Shown here piece after piece: positions 15,183-18,198 of a DNA stretch of 18,198 nt (its first letter is position 1; each line of letters opens with the position of its first letter). Position numbers and translations under genes: made by a program. This DNA comes from an uncultured Pseudomonadota bacterium. Lineage in GTDB: Bacteria; SAR324; NAC60-12. The notes beneath the pieces were generated by a model, which saw only the letters and a program-made list of their open reading frames with translations, was not told the DNA's origin and did no database searches. The stretch is taken from assembly GCA_913052275.1 (NCBI GenBank), contig CAJXDX010000016.1:1-18198 (forward strand), written 5' to 3'.

Positions 15183-16124
15183 TTACAAGAGTGAAAGGCG
15201 ATCCAAAATTAATTGAAAAAAACCATCTGCGTTGATTTGATTGTTATAAGTCACGTTTGGCTGGCGATCGGTGACATTCCACCAGTCTACAACCGTCATT
15301 CCCATTGTCAGTTCAGAATGAATTTCTATTTCCACATTGACATATCGTCCCTCAAAAAGTTCCGGCTTAAGCAAGTAGGCGATTACAGTTGGATCATGAA
15401 GCGGACCTCCGCTGGAACCGTATTTTTCAAGATCAAAGCGCTCATAAAAACTCATCATTCCATATGCTGCGTCTCCTACCGCGGATCCCAAATCCCTCAG
15501 TCCTTCCAGCCATTTTCGCTGCATAAGAGCTTTATGAGTAACGTCAAGGGGCATCATAACAATTGGGCGACCGCATCGTAAAACGGTGTTTGCTGCATGT
15601 GGATCAACATATATGTTAAACTCAGCAGTAGGCGTAATGTTTCCTCCTTCAAAGTAGCCTCCTCCCATCATTACAATCCTGTTAATTTTTGGAAGAATCT
15701 CAGGAGCCTTAATCATGGCCATCGCCACATTTGTCAGAGGCGCAAAGCAGCATATCGTGATGGAGTTGTCTTCAGCTGACAGCAAAGTTTCAATCGTCCA
15801 GTCTACTCCGTGCTGCTTTTGAAGAGATGTTGTTGGATCCGGAAGATCTGCGCCATCCAAACCTGTTTTACCATGAACATGTTCAGCAGTGACAAGCGGG
15901 CGTACGAGTGGCCTGGAGCAACCGGCAAAAACCTTTGTTTCAGGTTTTTTGGCAAGCTCACAGAGCATTAAGGCATTTCGTGAGGTTAATTCTAATGGAA
16001 CGTTTCCGGCTACTGTTACTATGCCCAGCAGATCAAGTTCTTCAGGAGAAGCAAGCGCCAGCAAAATACCGATAGCATCGTCCTGTCCCGGATCTGTATC
16101 TATGATAATTTTTTGGGAGGACAT
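15183..16124 (-). CDS. Inosine-uridine-preferring nucleoside hydrolase family protein
   Basis: This 313-residue enzyme should hydrolyse the N-glycosidic bond of imported ribonucleosides to free base and ribose. The calcium-binding N-terminus IIIDTDPGQDDAIG has D9, D11, D15 and D16. Later motifs are VHGKTGLDG, the family signature TAEFNIYVDPHAAN, and GGPLHDPTVIAYLL, which holds the late aspartate ligand. Length is typical. There is no signal peptide, so it acts in the cytoplasm after transport. It lies between the binding-protein gene and the ATPase gene in a nucleoside-import operon, which strongly supports the substrate class. The preference among inosine, uridine and others cannot be read from the sequence. 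No Shine-Dalgarno is seen before the ATG, and hairpins in the upstream gap may lower its expression compared with the binding protein. Confidence 0.92.
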   Translation of the reverse strand: MSSQKIIIDTDPGQDDAIGILLALASPEELDLLGIVTVAGNVPLELTSRNALMLCELAKKPETKVFAGCSRPLVRPLVTAEHVHGKTGLDGADLPDPTTSLQKQHGVDWTIETLLSAEDNSITICCFAPLTNVAMAMIKAPEILPKINRIVMMGGGYFEGGNITPTAEFNIYVDPHAANTVLRCGRPIVMMPLDVTHKALMQRKWLEGLRDLGSAVGDAAYGMMSFYERFDLEKYGSSGGPLHDPTVIAYLLKPELFEGRYVNVEIEIHSELTMGMTVVDWWNVTDRQPNVTYNNQINADGFFQLILDRLSLL

Positions 16125-16172
16125 GAAAAAGGTGATTGGTGCAGGAGACCAAAGGCAGAGGTTGGCTGGTGA

Positions 16173-16194
16173 TGGGTGATGAAGTCATCACCCA
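16173..16194. other. GC-rich intercistronic hairpin after the binding-protein gene
   Basis: TGGGTGATG (16173-16181) and CATCACCCA (16186-16194) form a perfect 9-bp stem with loop AAGT. A second GGTGATG copy just upstream (from 16168) lets the stem slip register. On the transcribed minus strand no U-tract follows, so it is more likely an RNA-stability or partial-read-through element than a full terminator. Confidence 0.55.
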
Positions 16195-16207
16195 AAACCA
16201 GAACTTA

Positions 16208-16226
16208 TATAATGAATACCATTATA
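16208..16226. other. AT-rich intercistronic hairpin beside the binding-protein stop codon
   Basis: TATAATG (16208-16214) and CATTATA (16220-16226) form a perfect 7-bp stem with loop AATAC, three bases after the stop codon of the binding-protein gene. With the GC-rich hairpin at 16173-16194 it forms a tandem pair in a 105-nt gap. Confidence 0.45.
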
Positions 16227-16229
16227 CTA

Positions 16230-17228
16230 CTATTGCACAGGACATTTGTTGTTGCTCATGTAGTCATGCACTTTAATATTACCTGCAATGATGTCTTTGC
16301 GGACTTGCTCCACTTTACTTTTCATTGCACTTGTGACCAATTTGGCATTGTGCTCATCAAGTGACCAGCCTACACCATCTTCTGCAAGTCCAAGAATTTT
16401 GAATCCCGGCTTCCATGAACCATCGTGTCCTGATTTAAACACTTCATAGGCAGCAACATCTACCCGCTTAAGCATGGAAGTCAAAACGAATCCCGGCTGA
16501 AGGTGGTTCTGGTTGCTGTCAACACCAATTGAAAGTTTGTTATTGTCAGCCGCTGCTTGTAAAACCCCAAGCCCTGTACCACCGGCTGCGGCATAGACAA
16601 TATCTGCACCACTGTCATACATGGCCTTTGCAAGCTGTGCTCCTCTAGCAGGATCGTTCCATGCTGCAGGAGTTGTTCCTGTCATCTTTTGATATACGAC
16701 TACACCAGGATTGATGTGCTTCACCCCCTGTACATATCCGCAGGCAAATTTATGGATCAGAGGAATATCCATTCCACCCACGAATCCCACAGCTGCAGTT
16801 TCACTTTTCATAGCAGCCAACACACCTACAAGGAACGAACCTTCGTGTTCTTTAAAAATAATGGACTGAACGTTTGGTAGGTCCACAACCATATCAATAA
16901 TGCTGAACCTGGTTTTTGGGAACTCTTTTGCGACTTTAGTCAATGCAGCAGCTTGTCCAAAACCAACTGCTATTACAGGATCAGAACCTCTACTGGCAAG
17001 CTTGCGAAGGAACTGCTCACGCTGGGCTTCCTGTGTAACTTCAAATTCACGGTACTTGATACCTGTTTCTTTGCGAAATTTTTCAAGTCCATTCCAGATT
17101 CCTTCATTGAATGACTTGTCAAATTTACCACCCATGTCGAAAAGCACAGCAGGCTTGAAAGCCAATGCCTGTGATGCACTCCATAAAAACAAGCCTGCAA
17201 GCAGAAGTGCGGAAAGCATTCTTTTCAT
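16230..17228 (-). CDS. BMP-family periplasmic nucleoside-binding protein
   Basis: This 332-residue ABC substrate-binding protein belongs to the BMP/Med family, whose members bind purine or other nucleosides. Residues 1-23 form a Sec signal with cleavage likely after ALA at 23, and there is no lipobox cysteine, so the mature protein should be free in the periplasm. The fold signature FDMGGKFDKSFNEG follows at about residue 30. GFVGGMDIPLIHKFACGYVQG and IGVDSNQNHLQPG are typical of the family. AAGGAG lies 6 nt before the ATG. It is the first gene of the operon that includes the hydrolase, ATPase and two permeases. It has its own candidate promoter and a terminator/antiterminator leader, consistent with control by nucleoside or base supply. 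The two hairpins behind it may raise its level over the membrane parts. Confidence 0.92.
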   Translation of the reverse strand: MKRMLSALLLAGLFLWSASQALAFKPAVLFDMGGKFDKSFNEGIWNGLEKFRKETGIKYREFEVTQEAQREQFLRKLASRGSDPVIAVGFGQAAALTKVAKEFPKTRFSIIDMVVDLPNVQSIIFKEHEGSFLVGVLAAMKSETAAVGFVGGMDIPLIHKFACGYVQGVKHINPGVVVYQKMTGTTPAAWNDPARGAQLAKAMYDSGADIVYAAAGGTGLGVLQAAADNNKLSIGVDSNQNHLQPGFVLTSMLKRVDVAAYEVFKSGHDGSWKPGFKILGLAEDGVGWSLDEHNAKLVTSAMKSKVEQVRKDIIAGNIKVHDYMSNNKCPVQ

Positions 17229-17234
17229 AACATT

Positions 17235-17240
17235 CTCCTT
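17235..17240 (-). promoter_or_regulatory. Shine-Dalgarno of the binding-protein gene
   Basis: AAGGAG (17240-17235) lies 6 nt before the ATG at 17228. It is notable because nearly all other genes in the window lack such a site. It fits high translation of a binding protein. Confidence 0.8.
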
Positions 17241-17274
17241 AATAAACCGAAAATATTTCCGGAATCAATTATTG

Positions 17275-17301
17275 AAAAACCTCCCGCACTTTACCGGGAG
17301 G
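17275..17301 (-). terminator. Intrinsic terminator in the leader of the nucleoside operon
   Basis: On the minus strand CCTCCCG (17301-17295) and CGGGAGG (17286-17280) form a GC-rich 7-bp stem with an 8-nt loop, followed directly by TTTTT (17279-17275). It lies about 46 nt before the binding-protein start and about 210 nt after folD. The position after a candidate promoter makes an attenuator more likely than a folD terminator, though it could serve both. Confidence 0.7.
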
Positions 17302-17343
17302 AAATGGGACTCCCCCATAATCGCCAATACACCTCAGTATTAA
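17275..17343 (-). promoter_or_regulatory. Candidate transcription attenuator / riboswitch-like leader
   Basis: In RNA order, a first hairpin pairs TTAATAC (17343-17337) with GTATTGG (17330-17324), five Watson-Crick pairs plus two G-U. A second pairs ATGGG (17318-17314) with CCCAT (17308-17304) around loop GGAGT. GGGAG (17314-17310) can instead pair with CTCCC (17300-17296), which is the left arm of the terminator stem. The terminator and this antiterminator pairing are therefore mutually exclusive. No conserved purine, tetrahydrofolate or preQ1 aptamer core is visible, so the signal sensed is unknown. Confidence 0.5.
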
Positions 17344-17352
17344 CGAACATTA

Positions 17353-17381
17353 TGTATATTGTATATTTTCTGAAGATACAA
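17353..17381 (-). promoter_or_regulatory. Candidate promoter of the nucleoside operon
   Basis: TTGTAT (17381-17376) and TATACA (17358-17353) are 17 nt apart on the minus strand, just upstream of the structured leader. A start near 17346 would give a leader of about 118 nt. Hexamer matches are only moderate (three and four of six). Confidence 0.3.
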
Positions 17382-17426
17382 TAAAAAACTTAAATAAAAA
17401 CTATAAAAAACTGAAAAGCATAGTTC

Positions 17427-17479
17427 GTTGAAGTTTACTTGCTAATTAAGGCTGCATAATAGTTTCCTTCAACTTTTTT
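17427..17479. other. Interrupted hairpin downstream of folD
   Basis: GTTGAAG (17427-17433) pairs with CTTCAAC (17467-17473). Inside, further short helices (ACT with AGT, TGC with GCA) can extend the stem. On the plus strand TTTTTT follows at 17474-17479, but no plus-strand gene ends here. On the minus strand, in the folD direction, no immediate U-tract follows. It may shape the folD transcript 3' end; function is uncertain. Confidence 0.3.
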
Positions 17480-17513
17480 CGGAACATCACATAAGCGGGA
17501 AAATCAACAAGCA

Positions 17514-18198
17514 TTAGATCTTCAGTTCAGAAATCCCGTTTTGCAAGCGTGCTGCATTAACCGTATTTACCATCAGCATTGCAATGGTCATGGGTCCTAC
17601 TCCTCCGGGGACTGGTGTAATGAATGAGGCTTTTGCCTGTGCCTCCTCAAAAGCAACATCTCCCACAAGTCGGGTGCCGCTGGTTTTGCTGGGATCTTCT
17701 ATGCTGTTAATTCCAACATCAATTACCACCGCTCCTTCTTTGACCATGTCTGCAGTTACAAATTGCGGAATCCCGATGGCAGCAATAAGGATGTCTGCTT
17801 CTGAGGTTATCTCTGCTAAATTTTCAGTTCTTGAGTGACAGACAGTCACAGTTGAGTCCCATCCCTTGCTTGAAAGTAGAGTTGCGATTGGACGCCCGAC
17901 AAGATTACTTCTGCCAAGTACTACTACTTTTTTCCCGGAAGTTGATATATTGCTTCTTTTTAGCATTTGCAGTACTCCATATGGTGTACATGAAATAAAA
18001 CTTGGCTGTCCCATCGCAATCAAACCAGCGTTTAACGGATGCAGTCCATCTACGTCTTTTTCAGGAGAAATTGTGCGAATCACCCGTGATTCATCCAAAC
18101 CATTTGGCAAAGGGAACTGATTCAAAATTCCGTGCACAGACGGGTCATTATTCAGATCATGCACCAGGTTTTCCAGCTCTTCCTGGGATGTAGTTTCA
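17514..18198 (-). CDS. folD: Methylenetetrahydrofolate dehydrogenase/cyclohydrolase, N-terminus cut by window end
   Basis: This is the C-terminal part (about 227 residues visible) of the bifunctional FolD enzyme, which interconverts 5,10-methylene-, 5,10-methenyl- and 10-formyl-tetrahydrofolate using NADP. HGILNQFPLP holds the conserved active-site glutamine, and EKDVDGLHPLNAG the folate-contacting aspartate. VLGRSNLVGRPIATLL is the nucleotide-binding motif, and VPGGVGPMTIAML the C-terminal signature. The frame stays open to base 18197, so the gene begins outside the window. The GTG at 18164 is internal because it lies within the usual pre-motif helix (TTSQEELENLV). About 70 residues with the catalytic Tyr and Lys are out of view. 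It is separated from the nucleoside operon by 285 nt and is probably transcribed independently. Confidence 0.95.
   Translation of the reverse strand, partial: ETTSQEELENLVHDLNNDPSVHGILNQFPLPNGLDESRVIRTISPEKDVDGLHPLNAGLIAMGQPSFISCTPYGVLQMLKRSNISTSGKKVVVLGRSNLVGRPIATLLSSKGWDSTVTVCHSRTENLAEITSEADILIAAIGIPQFVTADMVKEGAVVIDVGINSIEDPSKTSGTRLVGDVAFEEAQAKASFITPVPGGVGPMTIAMLMVNTVNAARLQNGISELKI

Noticed and set aside
15213..15581. 122-residue plus-strand frame inside the nucleoside hydrolase gene
   Set aside because: Antisense shadow of a well-supported enzyme, with no family resemblance of its own.
17229..17513. Known purine riboswitch upstream of the nucleoside operon
   Set aside because: The conserved TATA...GTTTCTACC...core of the purine aptamer is absent; only the expression-platform-like terminator is visible.
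17514..18164. GTG at 18164 as the true start of folD
   Set aside because: The frame stays open to the window end and the residues upstream (TTSQEELENLV) match the FolD region preceding the active-site glutamine, so the gene is cut by the window.

Overview
The window looks like a chromosomal segment of a moderately AT-rich, probably Gram-negative bacterium. It is almost all housekeeping and nutrient-uptake genes, with no phage, CRISPR, rRNA or tRNA genes that I can see. The Gram-negative call rests mainly on the BMP-type solute-binding protein, which has a cleavable Sec signal with no lipobox cysteine and so should be a free periplasmic protein. I cannot place the phylum. Most genes lack a recognisable Shine-Dalgarno sequence, which is a real feature of this genome segment.

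Layout. Bases 1-491 are non-coding and may hold a decayed insertion-sequence end. A forward gene at 492-2570 encodes a biotin-dependent acyl-CoA carboxylase alpha subunit, most like methylcrotonyl-CoA carboxylase. It converges with a type-2 isoleucyl-tRNA synthetase (2567-5686, minus), and the two stop codons share one TTAA. Upstream of ileS on the same strand is a COG2187-like APH-fold protein whose two catalytic aspartates are replaced (5760-6761). Next come two riboflavin genes on the minus strand, ribBA (6953-8167) and a stand-alone RibD reductase domain (8245-8901). A 493-bp non-coding gap with candidate promoters in both directions leads to tsaD on the plus strand (9395-10423).

The right half is one minus-strand operon for nucleoside uptake and cleavage. 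Its order of transcription is periplasmic BMP-family binding protein (17228-16230), nucleoside hydrolase (16124-15183), double-ATPase ABC subunit (15114-13585), two BPD_transp_2-type permeases (13588-12491 and 12418-11444) and a FabH-like beta-ketoacyl synthase III (11437-10505). The transporter would import nucleosides and the hydrolase would split them into base and ribose. The FabH-like gene sits 6 nt after the last permease and has no obvious role in this pathway. Upstream of the operon, after folD (cut by the window end), is a candidate promoter and a leader that can fold into an intrinsic terminator or a competing antiterminator pairing. This looks like an attenuator or riboswitch-type control and matches no riboswitch I know.

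The most interesting points are the operon leader, the catalytically dead APH-like protein next to ileS, the ketosynthase appended to a nucleoside operon, and the deaminase-less RibD.
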